DNA of 64,000 nucleotides, from contig NZ_JADIJE010000006.1 in NCBI RefSeq assembly GCF_015278315.1, positions 124,001-188,000 of the forward strand. Reading direction: 5' to 3'. How positions within the stretch are numbered: the stretch's first letter is position 1; each line of letters begins with the position of its first letter. Shown here piece after piece: positions 63,897 through 64,000 of the stretch. Source of the stretch: Microbacterium ureisolvens (GTDB lineage Bacteria; Actinomycetota; Actinomycetes; Actinomycetales; Microbacteriaceae). The notes beneath the pieces were generated by a model. It worked only from the letters and a program-made list of their open reading frames with translations, had not been told where the DNA came from and searched no databases. Both the position numbers and the translations under genes were made by a program.

Positions 63897-63963
63897 TATC
63901 GGTACACGCACCAGCGTGGAGCAGGATCGCAGTACCGAGCAGGATCACGGGGGTGAGAACGAC

Positions 63964-64000
63964 ATGACGGTTTCGCAATTCCGTTCCGGCGTTCCCGACG
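63964..64000 (+). CDS. Start of a probable WhiB-family regulator, cut by the window edge
   Basis: The visible part is MTVSQFRSGVPD. The start is supported by GGGGGTGAG a few bases upstream and a strong promoter. N-termini with RSGVPD and the position next to manA resemble WhiB-family Fe-S transcription factors (WhiB2-like) in actinobacteria, but the Cys residues that define the family lie beyond the edge. Identity is inferred from memory and context only. Confidence 0.4.
   Translation, partial: MTVSQFRSGVPD

Overview
This 64 kb window is a chromosomal segment of a high-GC actinobacterium, most likely Microbacterium or a close relative in the Microbacteriaceae. The evidence is an acyl-CoA carboxylase set with a small epsilon subunit beside birA, purK, purE and maf, an LCP ligase, a fused RmlC-RmlD enzyme, CWB2 and 'hemagglutinin'-type secreted proteins, and many genes whose -10 box lies 5-7 bases before the start codon, as in leaderless mRNAs. 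Fifty-five coding sequences are called, one of them cut by the right edge. There is no tRNA, rRNA, prophage, transposase or CRISPR array.

Left part (1-18.2 kb) is mostly core metabolism. It holds the acyl-CoA carboxylase alpha subunit (biotin carboxylase plus BCCP), maf, a TRAM-domain RNA methyltransferase, a NarL-type response regulator with an overlapping histidine kinase and a membrane protein, the carboxylase epsilon and beta subunits, a secreted CWB2/serine-hydrolase fusion, birA, a PH-domain membrane protein, purK, purE, an LCP ligase and a glycosyltransferase. The two carboxylase promoters share a 12-bp motif at identical spacing, suggesting co-regulation.

The middle and right (18.4-62.5 kb) form a large cell-surface glycopolymer region. 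Nucleotide-sugar enzymes: RmlA, RmlB and RmlCD (dTDP-L-rhamnose), Gmd and Rmd (GDP-6-deoxyhexose, probably GDP-D-rhamnose), Glf (UDP-galactofuranose), a UDP-sugar dehydrogenase and two further SDR enzymes. Assembly enzymes: GlfT2-like and GlfT1-like galactofuranosyltransferases, two tandem RgpF-family proteins, other GT2 and GT-B enzymes, and a GT2+GT4 double enzyme. Export: two separate Wzm/Wzt ABC transporters that meet tail to tail. One follows glf and lacks a Wzt C-terminal recognition domain; the other follows gmd-rmd and has one. Two sets of GT-C-like membrane protein, GtrA flippase and GT2 enzyme look like lipid-linked sugar decoration systems. Two O-antigen-ligase-like proteins, an acyltransferase-3 protein, a methyltransferase and a secreted lysozyme-like repeat protein complete the region. 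manA, which feeds GDP-mannose synthesis, and the start of a probable WhiB-family gene lie at the right edge.

The most interesting overall reading is of at least two parallel, ABC-exported surface polymers in one locus: a galactan/L-rhamnose branch and an A-band-like D-rhamnan branch, each able to receive lipid-linked side sugars. The window has no obvious initiating phosphoglycosyltransferase, so the primer is probably made elsewhere. All functional assignments come from motifs and context read by eye; no database search was run.
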